NCBI GenBank assembly: GCA_023375675.1
Contig: JALQBC010000006.1
Coordinates: 992,001 to 1,056,000, forward strand
Direction of reading: 5' to 3'
Length of the DNA stretch: 64,000 nucleotides
DNA from: Cytospora piceicola
Taxonomy: Eukaryota; Ascomycota; Sordariomycetes; Diaporthales; Cytosporaceae
The translations under genes and the position numbers were made by a program. Below, piece after piece: positions 48,665 through 60,581 of the stretch (position 1 is the first letter of the stretch; each line of letters begins with the position of its first letter). A model generated the notes under the pieces. It did not search any database. It was given only the letters and a program-made list of their open reading frames with translations, and was not told where the DNA came from.

Positions 48665-50597
48665 GTACTTGTCCTATTGCATCAAGGGCATTGAACAGGG
48701 ACATGGCTTGTTGTTGTGGTGGGGTCATCCACGAGCTGCACCTTGCAGGCACAACGGGGATTGACACCTCCTCCAGTCTCCTCCTTGACCTTGGACCTTG
48801 TATGTATGTACCAGCTTGACCCTCGTGGAGGTATATATCAAATCTGCGGCCGAATCACCGGCCGTACAGCAAGGGGAGATCGAGTCCAGGCCAAATTCCC
48901 ACTTACATGCCGGGCTGTTTGGCCCTACTATTGGCTCTGATGTTCGATATTCTCCCCCCTCTCCCCACTGAAGGAACCGCACTCTCCTCTTTCCGGACCT
49001 CTGTGTGGGTTTTCGACGTCTTCTTCTTCCAGATACAGACTCTGCGAACTCATGCCTCATTCTGGACACGAGCAACCATAGTACATACTGTATAGGTACA
49101 TACAGTGGGAGATTGTGAATGAGGCCCCGTTCCACTCAGCCATTGGTTCCCTGTACCAACAGAAACTATCTTCAAGGGAACCCGTGGATACCGTCCACAT
49201 CGACGTTCGCCCTGGCAGTTCGGAGAAAGGTCCCTTCACCGGGTAAGACCTCGTGCCATGCGACGTGAGCTCTTCTGCCTCGCCTCACTGGTCATGATAG
49301 GACGCTGCTGGTTCTCGTCGTCGGCATTGACAAAGAAAAGAGAAGCACGGCATGATACATACATGCTTGGGTATCATATCACAGAAGCAACAAACACACA
49401 TACAAAGCTTCCGTACTGGGCCATCCTTTCCGACTGTGATAGCGCCCTGCCCGGCCCGCCGGAATCGAGCGCAGGAACCACAATTAATACAACGGTATCT
49501 GCATGCGGCTTGCTGCCGGACGCATCGACATTTGCCCGCTTCCCAGGGCAGGGCCCCGCACCAAGTAGCTGCGATACCACGGGATACTTGTGACTGTGCC
49601 ATGTACCAGGAGCAATCGCCTCCCATCCAGACCAGCAAGCGCCATTCTTGGTGGACGTTTTGCTTCTTCGGCTCATCACCCTGCCAGACACTCTGATACC
49701 ACGGTACCTGTCGTCCGACGCATGGCCCCCGGCGTGTGTGACCTGCATACGTACATAGGCGGGGAACAGACCAGAAAAGTCGGCCAGCCAATATTAAAGT
49801 CTGGTCTACCGCTGGGGTCTCTCCTAGGTACCTCTTCTTCACATCTTGTCATATGACCCTGAGCTCCCTCAAACTCAAGGGACACACCCCTATCGACTGA
49901 TTCTTTCCGGATGTGATGAGTTTTCTGGGTTTACGGGGATCTCTTCATCGTCTTGTTATCTCTGCAACTTACGACGCCACTCAACCACGACATCGTCCCA
50001 TTCAAGACTGACCCCGGCGCCTAGCAGTTACTGTGCCCTGGACCTGCGACTGCCACACGCCTTGCTTCGGAGGAGTATATCTCAGGTGTTGGGGGCCCAA
50101 AGAGGATATCGATTGATACCGGATCGACCTGCATAACGCCACCGTACATTACCTTACAGCCAACTATCATATATCGACCGCCATCTCCTACCTGTCAGCA
50201 GGATCCTTCCCACGTGAACCTGGCTGGTCAATCTCCGGTCTACTTGGTCCGTGGTATCAACAAATCCTAGCGCCAGCTCTTTCTCACTTCTTCATCATTT
50301 ATATGTGAGCTCTGGTGACTCTCCTCTCGGAATTGTTATCGTATTCTTTGATCTGGTATCGCTGGCTTGGGTTTTGAATTGTGCGCGGACCACCGCGCGG
50401 TTTCTGGAAAGTGGAGGAGGGATTCGATACAAGGACGAGTTCTTATGCTTGACCGACTCTGGCCAGCAGAACCGAAGACCGGCCCCAAGCGGAAGGTTTC
50501 ATGTCCCAGGCTCGACGTGACTGCGCCTAGTCGCATTTGAAAGAAAACGAAGTCACTTGTCACGTCAGACAGCTGGACTGTTCACACAAAACCGACC

Positions 50598-52571
50598 ATG
50601 TCTTCTTCCCGGGTACAGACCGCACTCCGCGATGTGGCGTCCAGTGCGACACGAAGGATAGGAGCACTGGCCAAGCGAATTAATATTCCACTCACAGCAA
50701 CAAGCCCTCCGGGTCTGGTACAAGCAGACACTCTTGACCCATGGAACAAGTCCGGGAAGTATGGGCTGGCATGGACGTACTTTGCACTGGCGTTCATGAT
50801 GTCGGTCGTGGTTGTCCGTGTGTGGCACTTCTGGCAGGACAAGATCAGGCAGGCCATCTACAAGCAAGAGGTGGAACAGTACTACCAGAACCTCTACAGC
50901 GTGGAGCCTGACTGGGGACAATCACCTGCGCATACCGGACAACTCACCGGACAAGCCGCCACGGCGGAACGACATTTCTTCCCCGAGGAGGAGAAGGCCG
51001 CGACCGCCTTCCGACCCAAGTCGAACCTTTCTTCTGTCGGTTTCATCAACGACACCCTGGCGCTGTTCCGATGGACCTTCTACAGACCGGTCCCGGACCT
51101 CAGGTGGCGGAAACACACAATGACCTTCTCGTCTCTTTCAGTGCTGGTGGCCTGCTTCATTGCCCTGCTGTTCGTCTCGCTGTACTGCTTCCTCGAACAG
51201 CCGCTCTACTGGGTCAGCATTCGATATGGCTCGCCGCCACTCGCCATCCGAGCAGGCATGATTGCCGTCGCCATGACACCGTGGATTGTCGTCACATCCA
51301 TGAAGGCCAACATCTTGAGCCTCATCACCGGCATCGCCCCTGATCGTCTCAACGTGCTCCACCGATGGGCCGGCTATTTGTGCCTGTTCCTGTCTCTGGT
51401 CCACATGATCCCCTTCTTCGTCCAGCCGGTGTGGGAGGACAATGGCATGAGTGTGTTTGGCGCATTGTTCCCCAAAGGGGGCGGCATCATCTACGGCAGC
51501 GGAATCGCCTGCTTCGTTCCCCTCTGCTGGCTGTGCGTCTTCTCCCTGCCGGTACTGCGACGCCGCCTATATGAATTGTTCTCGATGCTCCATGCCCCCG
51601 TGGGGTACATCTACATCGGCATGTTGTTCTGGCACAGCAAGAACTTCCTCATGTCGTGGAGTTACCTGTATGCGTCGATCGCAATCCTCGTCATCTGCAA
51701 CATCTGGCGGCTCTGCAAGCTGAACTGGACCAAGCCTTGGAGGTACTCGTTCCTGGTGGGAGACGAGGCGGCCATCCAGATCATGAGCGAGAACTGCATC
51801 AAGATGACCATCCCTACCCAGCTGAGGTGGACCCCCGGCCAGTACTTCTACCTGCGCATGCCGGGCATCTCCCTCCTCGAGAACCACCCGTTCACCGTCA
51901 CGTCGCTGTGCAGCGAGGACTTCCCGTCCGAGTACGGCGAGCAGTACCGCGACTGCGTGCTCGTCTTCCGGCCCTACGGCGGCTTCACCAAGAAGGTGCT
52001 CGAGACGGCCATCGAGAAGGGGCCGTTCCACACGTACCGGGCGTTCCTGGACGGGCCGTACGGCGGCATGCGGCGGGACCTCGCCGCCTTCGACACGTGC
52101 ATCCTGATCGCGGGCGGCAGCGGCATCACCTCGCTCATGTCGCAGCTGCTCAACCTGATCAAGCGCATGCGCGACGGCAAGGCCATCACCAAGCGGATCG
52201 TCGTGGTGTGGACCCTCAAGCGGCTCGAGGCCATGGACTGGTTCCGCGAGGAGCTGCGCATCTGCCGCGAGGCGGCGCCGCCCGACAGCGTGACGTGCAA
52301 GTTCTTCGTGACGGCGGCCAAGAGGGCCTCGTCGCAGCAGCAGCAGCATGCCGCCGGGGCGCACGGCGCCCGCGCGCCGCGGCCGCTGTCCAACATGTTC
52401 CACGACAGGCTGGACGGGTTCGTGGCGGGCATCGCGTCGAAGCGCAACTCGGCGCTCATCGCCGACGTCGCGCAGGGCGACGCGCAGAGGGAGGCGGAGC
52501 TGAGGGCCGAGCAGGAGGACCGGTTCACGGCCCTGCCGCAGCAGAAGTACCTGCAGCCGTATAACAATAAT

Positions 52572-52604
<33 letters not shown>

Positions 52605-53360
52605 AATAACATCCCGCCGCCGCCGCCAAACCCGCCGAAGAAGAACAGGCAGTCGTATACGGATGAGGCCCTGACCAGGCTCGAGGGTCATCAGCAGCAT
52701 CAGCTTCACCACGACGGAGACGTCAAGGAGGGCCTGGCAGAGCACCCCGAAGAGAAGGGGAAGAAGCCCGAGTTCCACTTCCCGCCGCTGCGCACCAGCG
52801 CCGACGGGCCGCACTTCAACTACGCACCGCCGCAGTCCCCTGGCAACAAGCGCTCCAGCCAGTACATGGAGGCACAACAACAGCACTACCAGCAGCAACA
52901 GGCAGACCCCGCAGCAGCAGCAGCACCACAACCACCACCGAACCTAGACGTGCCCGAGCTGGCGCACCTCCGCACGGGCGGCCCCCAGCAGCAGCAGCAG
53001 CAGCAGCACCGGCCGACGTCGACGTTCGGGCCGCCGTCGGGGTTCGAGTTCGGGTTCCCGTCGACGCCGACCGAGTTCCAGCGGAACCTGATGCGGTTCG
53101 CGTTCCCGGTGCCGCACGAGACGAGCGGGGGGTGGAGCGTCGAGTACGGGCGGCCGGACCTGGGGTACATGCTGCGGGAGTGGGCGACGGGGGGCAGCGA
53201 CGGGCGGGGGATCCTGGGGCGGCGGACGGCCGTGTTCGTGTGCGGGCCGCCGAGCATGCGCGTGGGCGTGGCCAACTCGGTGGCGAGGCTGCAGGCGGAG
53301 ATCTGGGGGGACCCGATGCTGGAGGAGATCTACCTCCACGCTGAGAACTATGCTTTGTAG
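50598..53360 (+). CDS. Ferric-reductase-like transmembrane flavocytochrome
   Basis: A 920-residue intronless metalloreductase of the FRE/NOX superfamily, which passes electrons from NAD(P)H through FAD and two haems across a membrane to reduce Fe(III) or Cu(II). About seven membrane spans lie between residues 55 and 375. Two haem-ligand pairs have the canonical H-x13-H spacing: HRWAGYLCLFLSLVH and HAPVGYIYIGMLFWH. The FAD site is HPFTVTSLC; the NAD-binding part has GGSGITSLM (about 502-512) and VFVCGPPSMRVG (about 875-886). Between these, about residues 575-825, is a long Gln/Asn/His/Pro-rich insert. Compared with secreted-type FRE proteins there is no obvious signal peptide. The specific metal and location are not shown. 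No neighbouring iron-permease or oxidase gene is present. Confidence 0.9.
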
Positions 53361-53691
53361 GTTTCTGTCTTTGGGGGGAAAGGGGTTAAGGAGGGAATGG
53401 TGGTGGTGGTTATGATGATTGAGTGTGTGTGAGTTATGGCTGGACTCTTGAGATACCATTTTCTTTTTTTTTCTTTCTTCTTTCTCTACTCTCCCTCACG
53501 CATCGCAACTACTGTAGTATATAATATCATGACGAGAAGCACGACGGGGAGATAGACACCAGGGCGGATGGGAAAGGAATCGGCTCGGCGTTCCGAACCG
53601 GGATGAAGGGCAACTGGATCCAGAAGGTTTCTATGATCTTAGGTATATATAGGATAGGCTTGCTTCTTCAGGCCAGATATACACCAAGTAC

Positions 53692-53750
53692 AAACACACA
53701 CAGACACACACACACAGACAGACAGACACACACATATATATGTATATATG
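53692..53750 (+). repeat. (CA)n/(CAGA)n/(TA)n microsatellite
   Basis: CA units, CAGA units and a TATA tract in sequence, downstream of the ferric reductase gene. Confidence 0.85.
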
Positions 53751-54476
53751 CACATAATCAGCTACTGCTTACAGATCCCTAGATAGTGTTGGTTGTTTGT
53801 CATCATCAGGTTTACTCCGGGTCAAAACTCGCCATGTGTCCTCAGCATGTACATATCTATCTCCACGATCAAATCGGATGTCTCCATTCAAATCCTCTGA
53901 TGGGTCTGTTTTTCTCCCCCGCAAGGCTGGACTGGGCCGGGCTGGGCTGGCTCTCTCCCGCAAAAGGAAATACGTGGGGATGGATCTCTTGATTGGCACT
54001 TATAGTTGTGTGGTCTTGGGTGTTGTTGGCTTGAAATAGACAGACAGACAGGCAGACAGACACGACTGTTGGACACGCGAATGGTGGGGTTTTGTGTGTG
54101 AGTGTGTGTGTGTGTGATAGAGAGAAAGAGATAGTGGGAACAAAATGCAGCAGTACCATAATACCTACCTAGGTCAGTAAGTAAGTAAGTACCTATATCT
54201 CACAGCTGTGCAGCAGAGTGCATCCAGCAGTAACGGTATATATACAGTACCTAGGTACGTAGATAGATCGTCGATGACACCACCCGATCAGAAACGGACT
54301 GGCCACCGTATATGTACTCAAGTACTTAGGTAGACAGACTACTGTGTAAAGGAGAAAATCAGGAAGAGGATGAAAGAAGACCACCACGGACATATGATGA
54401 CAGTTCATCATACAGCATACAGCATACAAGCATACAGTTCCCTTTTTGGGGGTGCCAGTGGTGCTGGAGGTTAGGT

Positions 54477-54550
54477 ACACGCACGCACGCACGCACGCAA
54501 TGTGGAATCAATGGCAGTGTTGTGCTGTGCTGTGCTGTGTTGTGTTGTGT
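54477..54550 (+). repeat. (GCAC)n and (TGTGC)n repeats
   Basis: Five to six GCAC units at 54477-54499, then TGTGC/TGTGT pentamers at 54518-54550. Confidence 0.8.
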
Positions 54551-55448
54551 TTCGTATTCCGAGTTCCGAGAAGGCCGACTGGCCGACTATCCGTCCGGTC
54601 TTGTGTTGTGTCAGTGTGTTTGTTGTCTGCCTACCTACTTAAGTAGCTAGGTAGGTATATATGTTGTGTTTGTCAGTCTGTCTGTCAGTCCATCTGTCTG
54701 TCCAATCTGTGTGTTTACTTGAGTACTTAAATACTTAAGTAGTCTGTCAGTCTGTGTGGTGTCGGTCCCACTTGCTGAGGCGCAGGAGGAGCCGAGTCTC
54801 GTCTGTCAATCTGTCTGTCTGTCTCACCAATAAAAAGTAGAGAAAGGGAAAGAAAAAAAGAAAGAGAAAACCGAGACAGGTCAGACGTAAAGCTCAGTGC
54901 TGAAGACTTGTATTGATATCAAGTAAGTAGTATAGGTAGCTTGGTCCACAGCGGGAGTCTGAGCAGGTTTGTGTGGATTATTTTCTTGACGACAGTCAGA
55001 AGTCCAAACAATCCTGAAGGTTGGGTTTTATCGCTGATCGCGGCACATGGGAGAGTCCTGCCCTGCCTGCAAGTCCATGGCGTTGACGATCACGCGAGAT
55101 TCTGTGGAGAGAGTAACTGCTGTGGGTAGGGTAGAGTCAAGAAAACGGCCTCGAACACCATAATTAGACTGATTATATGGTCATCCAGAGTCATTGTTTA
55201 TCACAACAAGGCTGCCCAACCTCCTCCCCCTCGAGGGTTTTGATTAATTATTTATGCATGATCCGTGTAAGTATGTATGTGTGTATGTATGCCTGTCTGA
55301 CTTTCTTTCTTTTCGAGTGCTCCTTGTTTCCACTTTACTACTCCTCCGAAGCCTCCTCTACCGAGTCTCCTCCGCCGAGTCTCCTCCACCTTTTTGTTTT
55401 TGTTGTATGTATTTTTATCTTCCTTCTCCTCCTTCAGGGCTGATGAGC

Positions 55449-55474
55449 ACATACATACATACATACATACATAT
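55449..55474 (+). repeat. (ACAT)n microsatellite
   Basis: About six ACAT units. Confidence 0.85.
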
Positions 55475-55742
55475 ATACATGTAAATGTATCTTTCTAGGC
55501 CTGGACCAGGTCTATCTGAGTTTTTCTCTGCATACCTACATACAGTACATACATACTTGAGCAGCCTGTTTATTCGTTGGTTCGCTCAGAGGGACAAGGA
55601 CTTGCTGTCAAAACAGCTCCACATGGGAAAGGATCTCTAGATACTCAAGTATATATTGTGATCCAGTCGTCATCCTGTCAGCCTGTCTGCCGTCTGCCCT
55701 GTCAGAACTCCGTCTTTACTCCGTCTTTGCTCCGCAATTGTA

Positions 55743-55766
55743 TGTGTGTGTGTGTGTGTGTGTGTT
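55743..55766 (+). repeat. (TG)n microsatellite
   Basis: About eleven TG units. Confidence 0.85.
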
Positions 55767-55907
55767 GCGCCACTATCATCAGCTTGACAGCTTGATCACT
55801 GATCGATCCAGTCTTTTTTTTCTTTAGTAGTAACTTTTCCCCATATCGGCTTGCTCCTCCTACTCCTTCTCCAGCCTATCCTATCTACCTACCGATTGCT
55901 GCCCGCC

Positions 55908-55961
55908 CACCTGCACCTGCACCTCGCACCTCGCACCTCGAACCTCGAACCTTGAACCTTG
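55908..55961 (+). repeat. Short tandem repeat of CACCTGCAC/ACCTCG units
   Basis: Related 6-7 bp units (ACCTGC, ACCTCGC, ACCTCGA, ACCTTGA) that grade into one another. Confidence 0.75.
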
Positions 55962-56369
55962 ATTTACGGCATTTAACCCTGCTGATGTCGCCCTGCTGAT
56001 AGCAGCAAAACAACCAACCAAAGAACCGACCAGGGAACCAACCAAGGAAGAGGAATGGGGCCGAGGGAGTGTACTACGGACGGACTACTTTTGACGGTGT
56101 AAACATTTCCAAGGAAATTCAGAGAATTCCAAAGTTCTCAGAGGGGAAAAAAGAGAAAGAAAAAGAAGGGGAAAAAAAAACAAAACAAGAGGAGACATTT
56201 TGCTGGTTTCACCTTGACAAATCAAGCCACTTACTTCCCCTCCTTTCCTCCCTCCTTGCTGTTCCCCTCCCTAGCTTTGCTCTCAGCCCTTTGCTCTCAG
56301 CTCCAGCGGCAGCGGTAGCGGCAGCAGATACCACCCCCACCTACCGTGTACCTAGGTATACTGGGTGTT

Positions 56370-56443
56370 TACAGGCTATCTACAGGCTACAGGCTATCTA
56401 TAGGCTATAGGCTACAGGCTACAGCCCACAGGCTACAGGCTAC
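56370..56443 (+). repeat. ACAGGCTA minisatellite
   Basis: Nine or so copies of an 8-mer ACAGGCTA / ATAGGCTA, some spaced by TCT. It lies about 255 bases before the start codon of the Ivy1-like gene. Confidence 0.85.
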
Positions 56444-56697
56444 ACCACCTCCACTGCAGGCCACACCCCTACCTATTAAGTACAGTGCCATCAGCCGCCT
56501 GACTGCCTTGCCTGTCAACCGATCGATCGGATCCGTATCTTCCAAGCTTCCAACGTTGTTTTGGAGGCATCTTCAAGTCAGCCACACACAAACAAACAAA
56601 CCAACCACAGCCCAAAACCACACACACACAGACATATATCCTACATACATATTCTACATACATACATACACACACGCATACACACGACAGAAACAGG

Positions 56698-58362
56698 ATG
56701 ACGACGACCATACACTCGGCTCCCTCCGGTCCGGAGCAACACCACTCAATCTATCAACACCACCATCACCACCACCACCACAACAGCCACAACCAACCAC
56801 CATCACCAACGCTCTCCCAGCTCCCTCCCATACCTTCTTCGCCGACCTACTCGTACGCCTCCACCGCCAACCCACCAGGCTCGGCCAACATCAACATGTC
56901 CACCTTCACCCTCCCCCTCCCGCCCCCACCACCGCCACAACAGCACGCCGTCCTCACAAAGGCCGACCTCGCCTCGAGTCAGAAACACTACGCCGACCTC
57001 CTCACCACCGCCAAGTCCTACCGCGTCGCCCTCGCCACCCTCTCCAACGCCGCCTCCGCCTTCGGCTCCGCCCTCGAGTCGTGCGCCCGCCTCAAGGAGG
57101 CCCGCGCCGACTCCATCCACCTCGCCGGCGCCGCCCCCGCCGCCCCCGCCCCCGTCACCTCCTCCTCCGGCTGCACCGCCGACACCCTCCTCGCCGCCGC
57201 CGGCGTCCACCACCTCATCGCCAACCACGAGCAGATCCTCTCCGAGACCGTCTACCGCAGCTTCGAGGTGCCCCTCCTCCACGAGCTCGACAAGTGGCGC
57301 CGCGACGTCGAGGACGAGGAGGCCACCTACCAGGCCGCCGTGCGCCGCCAGTCCCAGGACATCCGCCGCCTCGAGAAGGAGGGGGTGCGCCTGCACCGCC
57401 AGAAGGGCCCCCGCGACGTCGCCAACTTCCGCGGCCACCTCGTCGAGCTGACCACCCGCCTGGACGGGCTGACGGCCCTGCACGGCGAGCACAGCCGGAC
57501 CCTCCTGCGCGAGAGCCAGGACACGAGCGTCAAGATCCTCGAGTCGTGCTGCAGCCTCGTGCGCGCCGAGGTCGACATCTTCGAGTCCCTGGCCCGCAAG
57601 GGCTGGAGCGGCGGCGGGCTCGAGGACATGCTGGAGAAGGGCACCGACCTCTTCGCCGCCGAGCCCACCACCCCCAACGTCGAGGCCGACTCGAGCAAGC
57701 TCTTCAGCATCCTCCCGCCCAAGAGCATCCTCGCCGACGCGGGCGACGACTCGGGCATCGCGGGGATAACGAGGTCGGGCAGGGGCGGAGGCGGAGGTGG
57801 AGGTGGAGGCGGTGGTGGTGGTGGTGGGGCCAAGGGGCACGGCCGGGACGACAGCCTGGGCGTGTCGTCCGACAACTACCAGAGCCTGGCGGGGGCCGTC
57901 TTCAGCCCCGAGTTCCGGGCCGCGCCGGACAACACGGACAGCATGAGCATGTTCTCGGTGGACGCCCACGGCTCCGGGCGGCCGCGCATGACGAGGCCGT
58001 TCAGCCCGCAGCCCGTGCGGGTGGTGAACCCGGAGGAGGTGCTGCTGCACTCGTCGTCGTCGTCCTCGGGCGGGTCCGGGTCCGACTCGGACGGCGACGC
58101 CCCGTCGCAGACCACCACCCGGGGCGGCGGCGACGACGACGACGGCGGCGACGGGCCCTCGTCGCCCGAGACCATACGCGACAGGAGCAGGAGCACGTCG
58201 GTGGACAGCGGCTGGATGGCGGCCCGCGACGGCGCCTCCCTGTCGGCCGGCGGGGACAGCGACCTCGACCACCCATGGCGGGACAAGAGGATCTCCACGG
58301 CCGTGTCGGACCCGGAGGAGAGGGAGAGGAGGTGGGACCTCGGCGGTGACGACCTGGACTAG
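56698..58362 (+). CDS. IVY1: Ivy1-like phospholipid-binding I-BAR protein
   Basis: A 554-residue intronless protein most like fungal homologues of yeast Ivy1, a vacuole-associated phospholipid-binding protein that interacts with Ypt7 and Vps33. The likely BAR-type helical region is about residues 85-320, with LTKADLASSQKHYADLLTTA, FGSALESCARLKEARADS, VYRSFEVPLLHELDKWRRD and LESCCSLVRAEVDIFESLA. The N-terminus is Pro/Ser-rich with eight consecutive His; a poly-Gly run near 360-375 and an acidic Ser-rich tail follow the core. The start follows CA-rich leader sequence. An upstream open frame in another reading frame (56346) translates the minisatellite and is not credible. The family call is from remembered similarity, so moderate. 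Confidence 0.7.
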   Translation: MTTTIHSAPSGPEQHHSIYQHHHHHHHHNSHNQPPSPTLSQLPPIPSSPTYSYASTANPPGSANINMSTFTLPLPPPPPPQQHAVLTKADLASSQKHYADLLTTAKSYRVALATLSNAASAFGSALESCARLKEARADSIHLAGAAPAAPAPVTSSSGCTADTLLAAAGVHHLIANHEQILSETVYRSFEVPLLHELDKWRRDVEDEEATYQAAVRRQSQDIRRLEKEGVRLHRQKGPRDVANFRGHLVELTTRLDGLTALHGEHSRTLLRESQDTSVKILESCCSLVRAEVDIFESLARKGWSGGGLEDMLEKGTDLFAAEPTTPNVEADSSKLFSILPPKSILADAGDDSGIAGITRSGRGGGGGGGGGGGGGGGAKGHGRDDSLGVSSDNYQSLAGAVFSPEFRAAPDNTDSMSMFSVDAHGSGRPRMTRPFSPQPVRVVNPEEVLLHSSSSSSGGSGSDSDGDAPSQTTTRGGGDDDDGGDGPSSPETIRDRSRSTSVDSGWMAARDGASLSAGGDSDLDHPWRDKRISTAVSDPEERERRWDLGGDDLD

Positions 58363-58393
58363 GTTTCTCCGGGTCCTGCTGACTCGCGCGTGT

Positions 58394-58431
<38 letters not shown>

Positions 58432-58937
58432 GTTACAAGACCTCGTCATTCATGAACAACGACCAAAATTGCAACGACAACAACAACGTTACGAATATCA
58501 TAGACTGAGCTAGGCGTTATGGTTTTTTATTTTTCATTTGGTAGAAGAGAAAGCATTGCATGGGTGGTGGTTTTGTATCTTGTGTATTAGAGTTACCGGA
58601 TGGATGGTCTTTCTTCCAAAGGCTTCATCATCAATACGTAGGATTGTACAAATTTCTCTACTTGTTTCACACCAAAACAAAAGGCCCTTCCCCTTTCAGA
58701 AAACGCCTATGCCAAAGACGCTATGTATATGCAATAGTCCAAACCACCCGGCCGGTGCAAGTCGAACATCACCACAGTATGCTTAGTTACTGCTTTTGTC
58801 CCTGATAAACCATCCCTCCCTCCCCCTTCCTCTCCTGGCTCCCCTTACTAGTTGCCTGCCTCGACAGCGCGGACAAATTCAACTAACTCCTGGCTCCTCG
58901 ACCAACATTGCATCCCCTGCCTCTGTGCCATGTACTC
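58363..58937. other. Convergent 3' spacer, Ivy1-like / NUP53
   Basis: A 575-base spacer with a TG microsatellite just after the Ivy1-like stop codon and otherwise unremarkable 3' flanks. Confidence 0.6.
58387..58424 (+). repeat. (TG)n microsatellite
   Basis: About seventeen TG units with one AT interruption, in the likely 3' UTR. Confidence 0.9.
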
Positions 58938-60407
58938 TCAATCATCCTTATCCGCGTACACGACCTCCCCGCCAAACAGCGAGAACATCCAGTCCAGCCA
59001 GCAGATCAGCTTCCAGTACAGGCTCGCGTTCACCCAGTCGAACTCGCCCTCGGCCGTCCGGGGCACCTCGTTCCCGATCATCGACCCGCTGAACCACGTG
59101 AGGAAGGGGATCCCGCCCAGTATCCGCTGCGCGTACGTCTGCGAGGGCAGGAGGGCCTGCTCCGCGGGCAGCAGCACCGCCTTCCGCGCCGTCGGTATCC
59201 TCCTGCAGTACACGCTGCTCTCGGCCGGCGCGGGCGCCGGCGCCGGCAGGGCGGCCGCCGCGGCCGCGCCCGGGTGCGTCGGGCCCGTCACGGTGTTGGA
59301 CGACGACGACGACCCGTTGACCGTGCCGCTCTCGACCGTCCGGCTGCTCGTCTGGGAGTGCGGCGGCGACAGGTCCATGCCCATGCCCACCGCCTCGTCG
59401 CCCGCCACGACCTCGTGCGGCAGGACCCCCCCGCCGGCGCCGCCGGCGAACGGGGTCCGCAGCTCGCCGGCCGTCCTGTTCCCGCCGCGCCCCGGCCGCC
59501 TCCACCCGGAGGGGATCTCGTCGCCCAGGAGGGCCGTGGTGGTGGCGTCGGGGACGGCCTCGTCGCGCAGGGGCGGCAGGCCGCGGTAGGGCTCGGCGTA
59601 GACGAGGTGGCCGAGGACGGCCTGGGGGCTGGAGAAGACGGCGGCGTCGGCGGCCTGGCTCGAGTCGAAGGTGACCTTGACCCAGTGGGCGCCGCTGTCG
59701 GCGCGGTTGACCCTCTGGCGCTCGTCGGGGGTGAGCGGGCGGCGCCGCGAGAAGGCCGGGTCGCGCAGGTCCGACTTGTACCGCCGGATCTCGAAGGGCG
59801 GGTCCCGCGGGTAGTCCTCGCAGATGCGGCCCGCCACCTGCTCGTAGTGGTTGATGGCCGCGTACTGCTGGTCCGTGCTCTTGAAGCCCCGCAGGATCAC
59901 CTCGGTCGGGACCTTGGGGACGGCGCGCGGGGCGGTGGGCTGGGCGGCGGCGGCGGCGGCGGCCTCGTCGGAGAGGTCGGTGGTCGGGGGGAGGAGGGTG
60001 GATGCTGCGGATGATCTTCGCTGCCGCGTTGCTGATGATGGGTCCTCTGTCGCGTCCTCCGTCTGTGAGGACTGCTGCTGGAAGAAGGCGGCAAACACCT
60101 TGTGCGCTGATTGTATCGTCGGGTCTTCTCGCCTCGCTGGGGTCGCGGTTTTTGATCGTGAGCGTCGCGTCGACTTGCCAAATGCTCCTGTCTCGGGGGC
60201 TGCGCGTCGAGCCCGCATGGCACCGGGGTTACGGTCTTGACTAGCAGGCGTGGAGTGTTAGCTGGTAGGGCAAAGATTGGGTTGCAGGGCAAGTATGGTC
60301 AGAGATGGAACATACTCTGGGTAGATCATGGCGTAAGGCCTCTGTATACCGTCCTCGCCAATGTACAGCTCGTCGTCGGGCACATTATGTAGGATAAGAG
60401 GAGCCAT
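58938..60407 (-). CDS. NUP53: Nucleoporin NUP53 (Nup35/MPPN family)
   Basis: NUP53 is an inner-ring nuclear pore component that binds membrane and other nucleoporins. Exons complement 60316-60407 and 58938-60240 give 464 residues; the 75-nt intron has donor GTATGT and acceptor CTAG, joining in phase to read [17 protein letters not shown]. The first exon encodes [20 protein letters not shown], which is better than starting at the internal ATG at 60218. The RRM-like MPPN domain is at about 138-250 ([20 protein letters not shown] to [17 protein letters not shown]). The C-terminus [20 protein letters not shown] is an amphipathic, Trp-rich membrane-binding helix typical of the family. The middle is Ala/Pro/Gly-rich. 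Identification is firm. Confidence 0.92.
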
Positions 60408-60540
60408 GGCTGCAGAGAGCGAATGCTGTGTCGGATTATGGCGAGCAGCAAGGAGTGTGGGTGAATGAGACAGAGGAGACGATTACCCGTGGAGGGTGGA
60501 GGTAGTTATGCCTGGAGCGATGTCGCAGGGTTGATGTAGA

Positions 60541-60581
60541 TGTGGTGTGCTGTGTTGTGTGCTGTGTGCTGTGTGCTGTGT
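60541..60581 (+). repeat. (TGTGC)n-like repeat
   Basis: Tandem TGTGCTG/TGTGT units upstream of NUP53. Confidence 0.75.

Larger units (their letters stand above)
47157..50597. other. 3.4 kb spacer before the ferric reductase
   Basis: No gene supported. Contains an AGG microsatellite, a CAGTACCA tandem repeat, and several short CCTAGG/ACTCAAGTA palindrome-like motifs. I found no match to the fungal iron-regulator site ATCWGATAA in the 500 bases before the reductase. The 185-codon minus frame at 49285-49842 has no domain. Confidence 0.55.
53361..56697. other. 3.3 kb microsatellite-rich spacer
   Basis: No gene. This is the densest repeat region of the window, with CA, CAGA, TG, GCAC, TGTGC, ACAT and CTT-type tracts, an ACAGGCTA minisatellite and at least five members of the CCTAGG/CTTAAG palindrome family (54163-54175, 54247-54258, 54316-54331, 54630-54656, 54724-54745, and again at 56347-56358). 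The right end is the leader of the Ivy1-like gene. Confidence 0.65.

Noticed and set aside
49285..49842. 185-codon Cys-rich open frame on the minus strand
   Set aside because: Cysteines are not arranged in any recognised pattern, and overlapping frames on the other strand are equally open.
51567..52931. 454-codon frame antisense to the ferric reductase
   Set aside because: It is a GC-rich shadow of the sense gene, full of Leu/Val/Arg, with no domain.
56803..58449. 548-codon frame antisense to the Ivy1-like gene
   Set aside because: Antisense shadow in high-GC coding sequence; the sense frame has the conserved helical motifs.
58908..60014. 368-codon frame antisense to NUP53
   Set aside because: Composition of Gly/Arg/Val shadows; NUP53 on the other strand explains the sequence.
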